NCBI GenBank assembly: GCA_022225965.2 | Contig: JAKJXP020000047.1 | Span: 248,001-312,000, forward strand | Reading direction: 5' to 3' | Source: Diatrype stigma | Taxonomy: Eukaryota > Ascomycota > Sordariomycetes > Xylariales > Diatrypaceae | DNA length: 64,000 nucleotides | The notes under the pieces: generated by a model | What the model was told of the DNA's origin: nothing | The model's database searches: none | What the model saw: only the letters and a program-made list of their open reading frames with translations | Part shown: piece by piece, positions 21,674-33,063 of the stretch | Layout: every line of letters starts with the position of its first letter | Numbering within the stretch: position 1 is the stretch's first letter | Made by a program: the position numbers and the translations under genes

Positions 21674-24600
21674 ATGCTCATTGGCTTTCTCGTGGGTTAC
21701 GTTGGTTTCATCGCCGGGTTTCTCTGCGACCTATGCCTCAGTGGCCCGGTCCTATCCTCGATGGCGCCCTTTCGAGGTCGAGCTTTGGCGTCCGTTTCCC
21801 AGTCCACTCTACTTGTATCGACTCTCAGTGTAATCATAATCGCTGTTGGCTACCAAAAGTTCAGCTTCGGTAAGGAACCAGGACCTCGGACCTCCCTGCC
21901 TAATATGCTATACATATTCGTAGCTGAAGCTAGATCGCACACGCCATGGAGTGAGTATCTGCTTTCCTTGGGCTAATACAGCATATAGGCAGTGATGATC
22001 TTTTCGGCTGCCGAGCTCTGCTTCATGAAGGGAAATGGTATATAGACCACTCGGACGACCCCTCGGCTGGTGCGTTACGACAGTGGGAGCCGAGTGGCTG
22101 TCAAATGCTGAAGTACACCGAACAAGACATTCATGACTGCCTTGAGGGACAAAGAGTGGTCTTCGCTAGAGACTCGACCATTCGGCAGATTTTCTGGGCT
22201 ACTTCAGCAAAACTTGGAAACCCCAACGCGAGAGATGCCGCAGTCGACCCAATTGCCATGGGAGGCAAACATAAGAATCTGTCTTTCGGGGCCAGAGATG
22301 TCAAACTCGAGTTCTTTTGGGATCCGTGGCTCAATTCCACGGCTTTGAGGAACGAGCTGGCGAAATTTGAGCCTCGGCCGTATTGGGAGGATCAGGAATT
22401 ACCAGCAGCCAAAGGCAGTGACTCTGCTGCTCTTGTCGTTATGGGGTCCCCTGGTCTCTGGTCAGCACACCACGGCAAAGAAGACTCCTACTCCTTGTTT
22501 AGGTTCTGCGTTGATCACATCATGGGCGACCTGATGACTCCTTTGGAGTATAGTATCAAGACCCCAACGACCCCTGATACGACGAATGACGATAGCTCCT
22601 CGAATATGATCTTATTGGCACCTGTGCAAGTTCCCGCCTACGACATGCTATCTCCCGAACGGCAAGCGACGATGACCCCCGAGGTGATCGACTTGATGAA
22701 TCAATACTTGTCGAATAAATTGCCGTCGGAGAACTCCCATATACTCTGGGCCTATAACAAGATGACGGAACATCTCGAAGAAGCTTTTGACGATTCGGGC
22801 TTACACGTTGTGGCCAATGTCGCCGCTAACCAGGCTGACATAGTGTTGAATGCTCGCTGCAATAACCCAAAGGTAGCAGGAAGGGATGCCCATAGGGGAA
22901 CTTGCTGCACGGTTTATCATCGAGGTCAGTTCGAAACAGTGTTTCTCAACATGGCTTTTGTCCTGTCTGCGATCACATTATGCTACAAATTGCTTCCGAG
23001 TTCGGCACGTAGGTTGCTGCGCACGCCCCGAGTCGCAGTGATAACGGGCCAGCTTCTCTTCGCAGTCGCCTGGTGCCAGTTCAGTGACAGGACTACGGTC
23101 TTCAGCAAGATTACACGGCATTACAATCAAAGCATCTTCTTGTTTCTTTCGATATGCTGGCTCTTGTGTAGCCTCGTGTCTCTCAGCTTGACTTCCTTGG
23201 ATGGGGAAACACCGTACTCGGACGGATTCTTGTCTCGACAGCAATCCGACGAAATTAAAGGTTTTATGCAGGCTTTGGTTCTCCTGTATCACTACCACCA
23301 CGCCTCCCAGACGCTATGGGTGTATAAGCTCGTTCGTGTCTTCATGTCTGGATATTTCTTTCTTTCTGCATTCGGCCATAGCACATATTTCCTCAGAAAG
23401 CGGGACTTCTCATTTGGACGAGTCGCGGTAGTCCTATTCCGATTCAATGTGCTTACAGCTCTCCTGCCGTATGCGGTGAACACGGAGTACAATTCGTACT
23501 ACTTCGCTCCAGCAATAACATTCTGGTATCTGGTCGTATATCTTACCCACCGAGTATTCTACGTCCACAATCAAGACCAACGCCGTTTTTACGTCAAGGT
23601 CTTTGTCGCGGTAGTGCTGTCCAACGTGCTAATATCCACGCCTGGCCTCCTCGAATGTATCAGCAAGGCCTCATATGCCATGTTTCGGATGTCATGGGAC
23701 GCCAAGGAGCTGCGATTTCGCCTAGGCCTAGACCGCTGCATCGTCTTTGTCGGCATCATAGCAGCCAATCTCGTCCAGCGCACGGCACGGTTCAAGGCGC
23801 ATCACCGTCAAGCCGGCTTCAGTATGGCCACTGGCGGGCCTTATAGCGAGCCACCTGCCGTCTTCGACTCTGTGCTCCGAGGCATCGCAGAGGAGAGCCA
23901 AGCATGGGCAAAACAAAAGTGTATTATCCTCTTGATGTGCGCAGCTGTCTTTCCCTCGTTTTTCGTCTTCATCTCGACGCCCTTCCTACCCTCCAAGGAA
24001 GCATACAACGCCGTGCACCCGTACATCTCCTGGGTGCCGATCCTGGCTTTCCTCGGCCTCCGCAACGCATTTTCCTCGGCACGAAAAAGGTACCTGCGCC
24101 TTCCGGCCATGCTCGGTCGCATCTCCCTCGAGACCTACGTCCTACAGTACCACATGTGGCTCGGCAACGACGCCACGGCCAGGCTGACAACGGGCCTCCT
24201 CGACCGCTATGGGAGCCCCCTGTTGATACACGGCAATGGAAGCGACGCCGACGGCGTCTGGCTCTCCACCTACGTAGGACGGCCCATGGAGACGGTGATA
24301 CTCACGGCGTTCTTCGTGGCGGTCGCGGCCTCCACACACCGCGCCACTGAGGCCCTTGCGCAATGGCTCTTTGGCCCGTCAATATCCTCGTCCGGCGGTA
24401 GCCGCCACCGCAGTCACGGTGGTGCTGGTTCTGCTGTTGCCGGTGGTCTCCCCAGTTCATCGTCGTCGTCGTCGTCTGATGCTACTTCGCTCGAAGCAGC
24501 GCTTGGAAACGTCTACGAGTTGCACGACCTTGGCGGCGGGGAGAGGAGAAGGCAACAGGGGACTAGTAATTCGGCAGAGGAAGTTGGCGAAAACAATGGC

Positions 24601-24855
24601 GAAGGCGATATCGAAGAGGGCCAGGGAGGCGGCGGTGGTAATCGCAGCGACAACAGAGGGAACGCACCCTTGTGGCGGCGGAGGGCGAGGACAAGGATAC
24701 CCGTGATCTTTGTCTCCGCGCTTTCTGGAGGACGTCATGCCCGGAGGATCTGGCTCATGCTCAACACTGGCGTTGTCAACATCGTCGAGGACCCGCGGGT
24801 CAGGGCTGGGGCTCTACTGATTATGCTGTGCACTGCGAATTGGCTCTACCGCTGA
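21674..24855 (+). CDS. Cas1-like polytopic O-acyltransferase with N-terminal SGNH-type domain
   Basis: Preferred model: exons 21674-21869, 21924-21950 and 21989-24855, 1,029 residues. Intron 1 (54 bp) has GTAAGG, CTAAT and CGTAG. Intron 2 would be only 38 bp (GTGAGT to ATAG), so a single intron 21870-21988 (1,020 aa) is an alternative with the same phase. The order of parts is N-terminal membrane segments (MLIGFLVGYVGFIAGFLCDL and a second near 45-62), then DDLFGCRALLHEGKWY and WEPSGCQMLKYT. The esterase-like block VVFARDSTIRQIFW (about 131-144) follows, then at least ten hydrophobic segments to about residue 860. After that come a Ser/Gly-rich low-complexity tail and a last hydrophobic segment at the C terminus. 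This is the arrangement of Cas1p (PF07779), which O-acetylates cell-surface glycans in Cryptococcus. The substrate here is unknown. The usual GDS of the esterase motif reads RDS. Confidence 0.85.
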
Positions 24856-25842
24856 TTGATTGATTGGTTGGTTTTGTTTGTTGAATTTGATTGATTCGTG
24901 GTCAACGAGAAAGGAAGCAAGCAAGCAAGCAGCGGCATCATGCACGATCCTGGGATTGGATGGACGGCTGGATAAGGCAAGGCTTCTCCTAATTCCATGC
25001 GAGCTTTGTGTTCGGTATTTGGAGGTTACCATGCTGAACGGGACGGAAGCGACTCACCGAACGCAAGGAAAGGGGGAGGACTGGCCGGTTGCCTCCACGT
25101 GGCTCCCTTCCTTTTTGCTCGTAGATATAATCTCCCCAGCGATATGATGTTCTACCCCCTTTATTCTGCTTCTTCTCCCTCGTTCTGTTTCATCCCATTA
25201 TTCCGCCCTGATGATCTCCCTCTTTTCACACTTGACGGGCATGTGTCTCCGGCAGGTTTCGCATTCAAGGAGTCAGAGGAACAGGGGAGAGGGACCTTCG
25301 GGTTACTATAAGTAAGTAGGTAGGTAAAACAGCAAGCGATGCGACTTGCATTTTTGCAAAGCGAAATACAAAGAAAGTTACATCTATTGAATACCACCAA
25401 GTACAGTCGATTGAACCTATATCTGTCAGTCCATATACATGACTGTCTGTATGAGTCGATGCTTATTGCCTTCAGATCTATGCATACGTTAGACATGGCT
25501 AGGGGGGCTACTAGGTAGGTAGGTAGGCAGTGATATCCCATCACTGCCAACCATGCATTCACCTCCTTAGGTACGGAAACGAACAAAGACCAAGGAGATA
25601 TCTTGACCGTGTGTCTACGTCCGTAGCTGAGGTACTTGCCTATTCACCAGGTCACAGTCATGTCAAAACCGCGGAACCTTACCTGAACGAAATTATTTCC
25701 TACAGCCTCACAAGAACAAGGAATCGCAAGCCATGAGATGAAATCAATCTGTGTCAATTTGGTCTAGGCAATCTTGGGGGTGTTCAGCGTGTACAACACC
25801 AACGAAGTATCTAATTAATGCCAAGTTAAGCCTAAAAGCCGA

Positions 25843-25896
25843 GGCAAGAAAGGCAAGAAAGGCAAGAAAGGCAAGAAAGGCAAGAAAGGCAAGAAA
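25843..25896. repeat. 9-bp minisatellite (ggcaagaaa), 6 copies
   Basis: Six perfect or near-perfect head-to-tail copies of ggcaagaaa lead directly into a longer purine tract. Confidence 0.9.
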
Positions 25897-25961
25897 GTCA
25901 TGAAAGGAAGGAAAGAAAAAAGAAAAGAAAGAATAGAAAAAGAGAAAAGAAAGGGAAGAAT

Positions 25962-26071
25962 AGAAAAAGGAAAAAGGAAAAAGGAAAAAGGAAAAAGGAA
26001 AAAGGAAAAAGGAAAAAGGAAAAAGGAAAAAGGAAAAAGGAAAAAGGAAAAAGGAAAAAGGAAAGAAAAAG
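25962..26071. repeat. 110-nt homopurine tract, (ggaaaaa)n
   Basis: The plus strand is purines only here, mostly 13-14 copies of ggaaaaa. Such mirror-symmetric homopurine runs can form triplex (H-DNA). Length differences between strains are likely. Confidence 0.9.
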
Positions 26072-26531
26072 CCCCATTAATCCTCCGCATGCATCCTATT
26101 GTACATCCATCATAGCATATCTTGTCGTTGTCATCGTAGTCGTCGTTATCAGACCGCAAGACCAAATAAGCCAAAGCAAGCAAAACTGTGCGAGTTATTT
26201 TCCATCGACGCAAATACCCTTTCCTGAGCTGAGTATCAATCCAGTTCCAGTAGCTGAGTGTCCATCCAGTTCCAGTTTACGTATCCATCGAAAAATCGTC
26301 AAAAATAGCTCATCGGGCGCACTCCTGGTTGGCGGTTGTGGGTTGTAATCGTAGTAGTAGTAGTAGCCCTGAGGATTAAGAACGGACGAGCTATGGTGTG
26401 TTTGTGTGGTGTGAAGGTGAAGGTGTTTCTGCCCAAAGAGTTTCCATGCGCATATATAATAGGTATGCAACCGCTCTCGTTCTGCTTCTGCGTCCCCTAT
26501 CCAACAGGCACACGAGTGATGACCCCATACC

Positions 26532-27754
26532 TCAGGCGTCGTCGTCGTCCTCGCCCTTCTCTCTCAGCAGCCGGCCTTGGAGCAGGCGGCGCAGTGCATG
26601 AGCCTCGCTGTCGGTTCGCCGGTCGGTGATCTTCTTCGCGGCATGTTGCACCACGACTTCCTTGAGGCCGCGCAGCTTGATCAGCTCGTAGAAGCCCAGG
26701 GCGTCGGCTAGAATCCAATTCTTGCGCCCAAACCAGCGCCGAACCTCCTCTTGGGCCGGAGTCAGGTTAGTAGTGGTAGCTGCAGAAACCTGGATCGCGA
26801 GCTTCTCTAGCGAGGGGCACTTCTTCAACTCAGCAATGCCACGGTCTGCGCTGCGACCGCACCAATGGAAGTAGATTTTGGTAACAGCCTCTCTGAACGT
26901 CTCATTGGTGGACAAGTGGTGGTACATCGAGCAGGCGCAGGCGAACTCGATTGGCTATGCAGAGTAAGGGTCAGTTTCTTCATAATGAACAAGCCAACCA
27001 ACTAGCCGTTGTAAACTTACATTGTTCCGGAAGAAGGCGCGGAGAAATTCCTGGCTCACGGCCTTTGAGACCAGAGCTAGGGGCATCGGCATGGTATAAG
27101 ACCTCTGCCATCTGAAGTCCTTGTCATGGGGCGGACAGTTACAGTCAGAGCCTTTGCGAGCCGGATAAAAGACACCAGAAAGACTATCGCCTTTATAGTC
27201 GGAACCAAAGTCAGGCTCCACCATGGCGAACTTGTAGATACGCTCGCGGATCTCCCGAGGCAGCCTCATGAACGGGAATCCCACGTTGCCAACGGATTCA
27301 TCTTGGACCATGTTAGTAGTTGGGTTAGACTCCTGCTTAGCTATAGATGCGAACGATGGACATGGTCAGATGCAGCTTCACAGCAGAGGATCATGTATGG
27401 GCTTATGGTGCTTTGGTATCGGTGACACTGAAGTGTATGGGTGTGGACAGACTATGGAGGCTAGAAGATTTGGTTGGTCTTACCTGCAATGCTAAGCATC
27501 TCCGTGCAGCTTTTCATGATGATCGTGCAGGTTTTGATCTCCCTCTTGTCTCTCATAGCCTCAAGGCACTTCTGCATGGTGTCGACGATAGCAGCACGGT
27601 TAGAAGGTGAGAAGCGAATGATGCGGGCGAGCTCTGCCTCGTCAATGCGACTCGTTTTGAAGTTCTCGAAGGCCTGTAGCATTGCTACTCCCTGCTCTGA
27701 GAGCTTGTAACGAGCTGGGATGTTCAGCAGGCGGATTTCGAAGAGAGAAGACAT
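26532..27754 (-). CDS. F-box/2EXR-like fungal protein, 324 aa
   Basis: Three exons join in phase on the minus strand: 27754-27484, 27301-27021 and 26954-26532. Intron 1 (182 bp) has GTAAGA and TACTAAC close to its CAAG acceptor. Intron 2 (66 bp) runs from GTAAGT to CATAG. The start is ATG 27754 (MSSLFEIRLLNIPARYKLSE). Residues 99-116 (FPFMRLPREIRERIYKFA) are the LPxEIRxxIY signature of fungal F-box-like and 2EXR-type proteins, usually taken as protein-interaction modules. The following segment (MPLALVSKAVSQEFLRAFF) resembles the usual second part of that module (list of former members, then 'F..N'). The rest is helical and highly charged, ending KGEDDDDA. Fungal genomes have many such proteins, and a specific role cannot be given. 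The first 90 residues, preceding the module, resemble nothing I know. Confidence 0.65.
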
Positions 27755-30453
27755 TGTGGTTCGTGCTTGAGTGTAGAGTGCTTTCAAAAGTCCTAGCCGT
27801 ATCTCAGTAGTCTATGAGTGGATATGCATGGTCAGTATATAGCTTGACATCCAGATACAGGGTTTGAGGGCTTATACCTGCTTTGGGGATGTCCCAATAA
27901 GAAATTCTGTCAAGAGTGCCGAGTATGAATGGTGTTGCTGGTGTAGCAGCAATGGCCTTGCAAAAGTTATGGTTAGCACCCTTCTTTGCCACAGCAGCTG
28001 TGAACAGGGCTAATTACAGTAATCTGAAGTTGCTCTTAGGGGTAACCTTTGTCGATAACGGCAACTAATAAGAGGATCAAGAAATAGCCCTATCTTCATA
28101 CGCTTAGAAGGCGTGTTGTGTAATGTTCATACGGCAACAACGACAATGTTGTGCTAGGGTCTGTCTCATTGTTAGCTAGCTGTTATAATCGTAATCCAGT
28201 AAATGATGTTAGAGAATTGTACTTACACGATGTAGAACCTTAGTTAGGATACCTTAGAAGAGGAGCTCGAATCCGATTCCACGCTGTGGTGGTTTCGATT
28301 GAAGTTCGTAGCTTGCTGTTCCTGCCTTGTCGACGACGATGAGAAGGAACGACGGCGACCTCTATAGGTAGGTGCTCTGTCGTTATGCGAAATAAGTACG
28401 GTGATAAGGATAATGAATAACAGCAGTCAGGTTTGGGTGAGTCTGGATGACGTGGCTGCGTATCTGGTTTGCTGCCGACGATATTCTTAAGGGTACGAAA
28501 TAATGATATTGGCAAGAATATTGACGGGGCAACCAGTACAGTGATGGGGACCGTTAGATCCTGAAGAAGAAGGGAATCGACGCACGCAACAGATCAGGTT
28601 AATTGATGTGTGCTGTGGTCCTGGAAACCGTATCTGAAGGGTTAAAGGATGGAGTGTTGTATGGGAGTGGTAATGGGGTTGGTGTTGTGGGAAAGACTGT
28701 GCGGACTAAGGCTGGTCGATCCTGACGGGAAATCAATCAATAGACTGGGACGGTTTGTAGTAGGTGAAGGAAGTAGGTTCAAAGGCAATCACGTTATCAA
28801 TTGCCGTATCCCTTCAGCAAGTTGCTGGGACGGTGATGGAGGCAGGTGGTGCTGTTGATGGCAACGGCGTCGATAGCTGTCAAGATATCGGCGAGGATGC
28901 TTGGTGCCAGGTTGTCTCGTTACACGATCACCATCAAGCCGTCAAACAAGCCGTCGAATCTTGGGGATTGGAAAGGCAAGGTAGAAGAAGGTGAATGTGT
29001 GAAATGGAATCGGCGAAGGAAAGTTGTTGTGGGAAGTGCTGCTGCAGGACGGTGTTTAGGTGTGGTGGGTGTAAGTAAGTAGGAGGGAGGTAGGTACCTG
29101 TAGGTAGGGAGGTCGCCAACGCGTGGGCACCCTGGGTACGGGCGACGGGGTACTCGGTAGCAAGATATCAGATACGATGAAGGTGGAATACCAGGTTCAC
29201 GACGACCTTGAAGGTACCTAGGTATGTGATGTACCAGCGCAGCAGGTGGGCGTATTCCGGTAGCTGTGTAGGTGGAAGTTGGGAGGCGTCGGCGATGGCG
29301 ATACCCCTTGATACTGCTTCAAGTACTTGCTACGGCTACGTCGACGCGTCACTGCTAGTATACCGACCTAAGCAGGTACTTCGGTCGATAACAACAACAC
29401 CTACCTAGGTAACAGCGAATAGGTTGGGCTGTATGCGTATGGGTGGGCCCTGATTATACCACCCGCAACGGAACTACAACTACATACCTGGGTAGTAATC
29501 CCCTTGGCCATCGTACCTTCCTTTGAAGCCACGCGCTGAAAGATCACGCGCTGAAAGATACGCAGTTGCTTAGGTGACTCAAGGTGTAAGTAGCAACGCG
29601 TAAGTATCAACGCATAGGTATTATCGTGTAAGTACATACCTACCTACCCAAGAAGCTCTCTAGAGAACTGAGGGTACGATGAACAGCCTGGGGAGAGTGT
29701 CGAGGCCTCTTCACCATGCTGTCCACCTCACGTGCGCACGAAACTATATCTCCTTTGAGACAGCCGTTCTTTGAACATGCCGGTGATCCAGTGACCAGCT
29801 CCTATACTACGTACTAGTATACTTGTACTACCAATGAATATAAATTGAAAGCCGGGCCTAAAGGTTTCTGTTCTATATCCAAAGTACGTGGGATTCAAGA
29901 CGCGTAGTGGCCCGTCTAATCGTGTTCAGCTGGGGAAAACGGCCTCCCCCCTTCCTAGCTTGGGCCTTGTGAACATTGCTACTGATTAGATAATTCAGGG
30001 CAAGTAAGTATCGGAAGGGGCGGGGGAAGGGCAAGGGCAAGAGAGGAATGCGAAAGAGGTTTTCATGCACATCTACTACGACATCACAATGGTTCATTGA
30101 GGCTCTACTCTGAACTCAGTGTGGACCATGGCCCAGAAGGCACCTTTGTGGTTAAGATAAAGGGGACTTGTATTGCGGCTCCTAAGACACCCTCAATGGT
30201 ACTCTTTCATGGCTCAAATCGAACCCGCATTCCTAGACCCTGGTGTATCAAACCCCACAAACCTAGCAAACCACACCCTCAAACCATTCCTGCAACACCG
30301 GTCCTCTGATTCCCTATCATATACCATTCATAATGATGACTCGTCAAACTCGTACAACATGGCTGACTGTAAGTATGCCTGCCAAAAACGCTGCTACACA
30401 GCACAACCACCGGATCTAGCGTGATCAAGCCTTCGCTTTGGGCAAGGCTCATC
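27755..30453. other. intergenic, no gene recognised
   Basis: A 62-codon minus frame (27,804-27,992) precedes the F-box-like gene but does not splice into it convincingly. Elsewhere there are only short unrelated frames. Repeated taggtaggt/tacctaggta motifs lie at 29,060-29,410. A G/A-rich stretch (ggggcgggggaagggcaagggcaag) is near 30,015. Confidence 0.5.
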
Positions 30454-32251
30454 TCATCTCGAGATACACTCCCCGCCGAAGACACCAGCAGATGCAGATG
30501 CGAGCCCACCGACGATCGCCAAGCCCCAGACCAGGGCAGTAGACTCCCAGTCCAGCTCGGACGGCGGCACGATGTCCCCTTCCACCGCGTCTCTCGATTC
30601 CGACGGCGTGGGGTCGTAAGCGCTGTCCTCTTCCGCAGGCTTGGACTTCTTAGGCCTCCCTCGCTTCCTAGTGATAGTGCCTGCTACTTCCTCGCCTGCC
30701 CCACTCGAGCTCGCGATGCTGCCCAATCTCGGTTTTCTCTGCCTTCCAGAACGTCTGAGGGCCATTGGAGGCTCTGGATCCGTTTCCTCGACAGCATCCG
30801 GCTCGGTTTTGATGTGTGTCTTCGATGTCTCGTCCTCTAAGCCTGGGGGTGGGGGCGAGCGGGGGCGAGACAGAGATCGGTAGAAGGGGATGGCTGATTC
30901 CATGATGTCCTGGATATTCGTAGCTCGGAAGGCAGCCCACAAGCCCAAACTCACGGCACTGATCAGAACATCGTAGCCTACCGCAGCAACAACCGAATGA
31001 TCGCCAATGGAACCGAGAACCTTGCCTATAGCAGTAGTACCCCGTTCCCACGTCGACCGCTCCTCGGTGTCCCATGGGATTAGAATACTATGTCGGTGAT
31101 AGTGGGAATTTGGGGTATTATACGCCAGTGCAACAGCTGTAGCCTTGAAGTGCAGGAGGAACGAGACGGTTGACACGAAGCGGAACAGTTTGGTGAATGA
31201 ACTATAGGTATCATGAGGGTGTAAGTGGACTTTGCCCCACTTAACTGGCACGATCTTCGGGAGAATGAGAGGTAGAAACGTCGATACCCGAGTGATAAGA
31301 ACTGTATTTTCGAACGATCGGGTTTGTGCGGCGTAGGGAAGGACGAACATCGAGCCGTAGTTCAAGACCAAAGCTCCGTACAATAACAGCGGGTGTGGAT
31401 GCCAGTTCGCGGGCTTCCGCGAGGGGAATTTGCCTCGGATACGTCTCCACGTGGAAGTGTGCAAGGGAGCTACTGGCAGCCTAGGCTCAGCGTCCGAAGG
31501 CAACGGCGACGGTGTGAAGAGAAGGGCCAGATAGAAGAGATTCTGGGCGAATGAAAGGTTCACGAGATGGGCCAGAGCTAGAAAAGCTGTGGTCATGGGG
31601 GTGCGACGTCGCTGGCCTTCGATTGCTAGCAGTAGACTGAATGCGGTTGTTGCAAGATCGACCTGCTGACCCCACCAGAATCGGCGGGCCTTCTCGGCAA
31701 CGATCTCCAGGGCATCATAGTAGATTGGTGTGTCACTCAGCCATTGTCCGATATAGAGTTGGCTCGAATGATGGGTGCTTGGTAGGAACCCTCCCTCCCC
31801 GATGAAGCTACCCATCTAGTTAGCAGCTTATCCAAGCTCGTATGCATGCACATATTCTATGATGTTGACTAGAATTGACAAGAGCAGCTTACCGGCTGGG
31901 CAATTCGAGTCCATGACGGTCAGCCCAGACCCTGTAGGAGAGGCTCGCGGCGCTGATCGATGTGTAGGTCGCAGATGTGAGAGCCGCTATCGCAAGGCCC
32001 AGGAAGACGGGCGCTAGCTTGAAGCGCTGCGCTCGTCGAGACCGGGTATCTTGCGATGGTCCAAGTGACTTATACGAAGTATATAAGCTGACGCCAACGA
32101 CATATGTCAGGTAGACGATGGACGTCAGATGAGCACCTGTCGCAACCAACGGCGCATACCTAAATTGATTTTGCTAGGTTAGCATCTGCTGGCTACCGAC
32201 AAGAGCTTCGCATACGAACCTGACGGGATGCGCAAATTCTACCGGCGCCAT
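30454..32251 (-). CDS. polytopic membrane protein with AT-hook-like basic tail
   Basis: Three exons: 32251-32220, 32159-31893 and 31807-30454, giving 550 residues. The introns are 60 bp (GTTCGT, CTAAC, TTTAG) and 85 bp (GTAAGC to GGTAG), and both preserve phase. The start is MAPVEFAHPVRYAPLVATGA. About eight hydrophobic segments are visible: near 14-36, 59-81, 148-164, 172-197, 240-259, 267-285, 309-330 and 371-393. A hydrophilic region of about 130 residues follows, then a last hydrophobic segment at 524-545. The hydrophilic region has GRQRKPR (454-460) and RKRGRPKKSK (480-489), which look like AT-hooks or nuclear targeting signals, and IKTE (SUMO-like). I do not recognise the family. It could be an organelle or nuclear-envelope membrane protein. 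It is divergently arranged with ARL3. Confidence 0.75.
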
Positions 32252-33063
32252 TCGGAGTAGGCAGTTTGTGTAACCCCCGGAGAAAGATTCTCTTCGCGGA
32301 AGATTCTGAAGCCTTGCTTGCTGCTATAAGTGAGGCTAGGAGGCTAGGAGGCTAGGAGGCTGCCAGAACACCGCGCAGAGGAATAACGAAGAGAGGGTTT
32401 GGCCACCGACGTAGTTGGAAACGCGTGGCGAAAGGGAGACCGCGTTAAGTGGCTGATTGATCGAGCTTCATGTTATTATGTGCGGGTGGTTTTTGGCAAT
32501 CTGGTCGGAATGTAAAATGCAAGGAGGGATATTGAAGTTACGTCACTGGCTATAACCTACCTAAAAGCCTATCAACCATCAAAACCATCAATCGTGATTT
32601 GATGTCCAGTTACTTACCCGATTAGGCATGCAGATGTATGTACTATATATGTAGCATGTAGGGCTGCCAGGCAGGGATACATAGAGCGCCCGCTAAAGTC
32701 CATGGGGTCCTGCGGATAACCAGATAGCGTGAACGCGCGACAGCGTGGCGGCGTGGCAGCGTGGACAGAAGACGTGCGCTTTGCCCGAACAGGCTAGACA
32801 CTGTATGTATGTAATTGGACCCCACGACTTCCGCGTCTCAAGTTCGACCCGACGTCCCTGAAGGCTGAAGGACAAGCCAGCGCAATTGCAATCGGTAATC
32901 TGCAGAGAGCCGGAAACATTGAAGCGGGTCCCATGGTCAACGAAGGAACCTGAGCTTGGAACAGTCCGATTCGGAACAGTCGCATGCAGGTGGTCAACAT
33001 CCAACGAGTATCCGAACTGTCGCGCCCGGATCGAATCGCCGCCACGTGCAACCACCAGCTAGA
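32252..33063. other. divergent promoter region, membrane protein gene and ARL3
   Basis: 812 bp without a supported gene. A short tandem repeat (aggaggct, about four copies) lies at 32,333-32,362 close to the membrane gene start. Overlapping minus frames near 32,650-33,070 are unrelated to any family. Confidence 0.5.

Larger units (their letters stand above)
24856..26531. other. intergenic with simple repeats
   Basis: No supported gene. It contains (tagg)n near 25,513-25,530 and the purine-rich repeats described separately. The open frames crossing those repeats (25,815-26,213 minus; 25,900-26,115 plus) are repeat artefacts with 'LFPFSFF' or 'KGKRKKE' periodicity. Confidence 0.6.

Noticed and set aside
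27804..27992. 62-codon minus frame as an extra upstream exon of the F-box-like gene
   Set aside because: No in-phase splice route to ATG 27754 that adds recognisable sequence.
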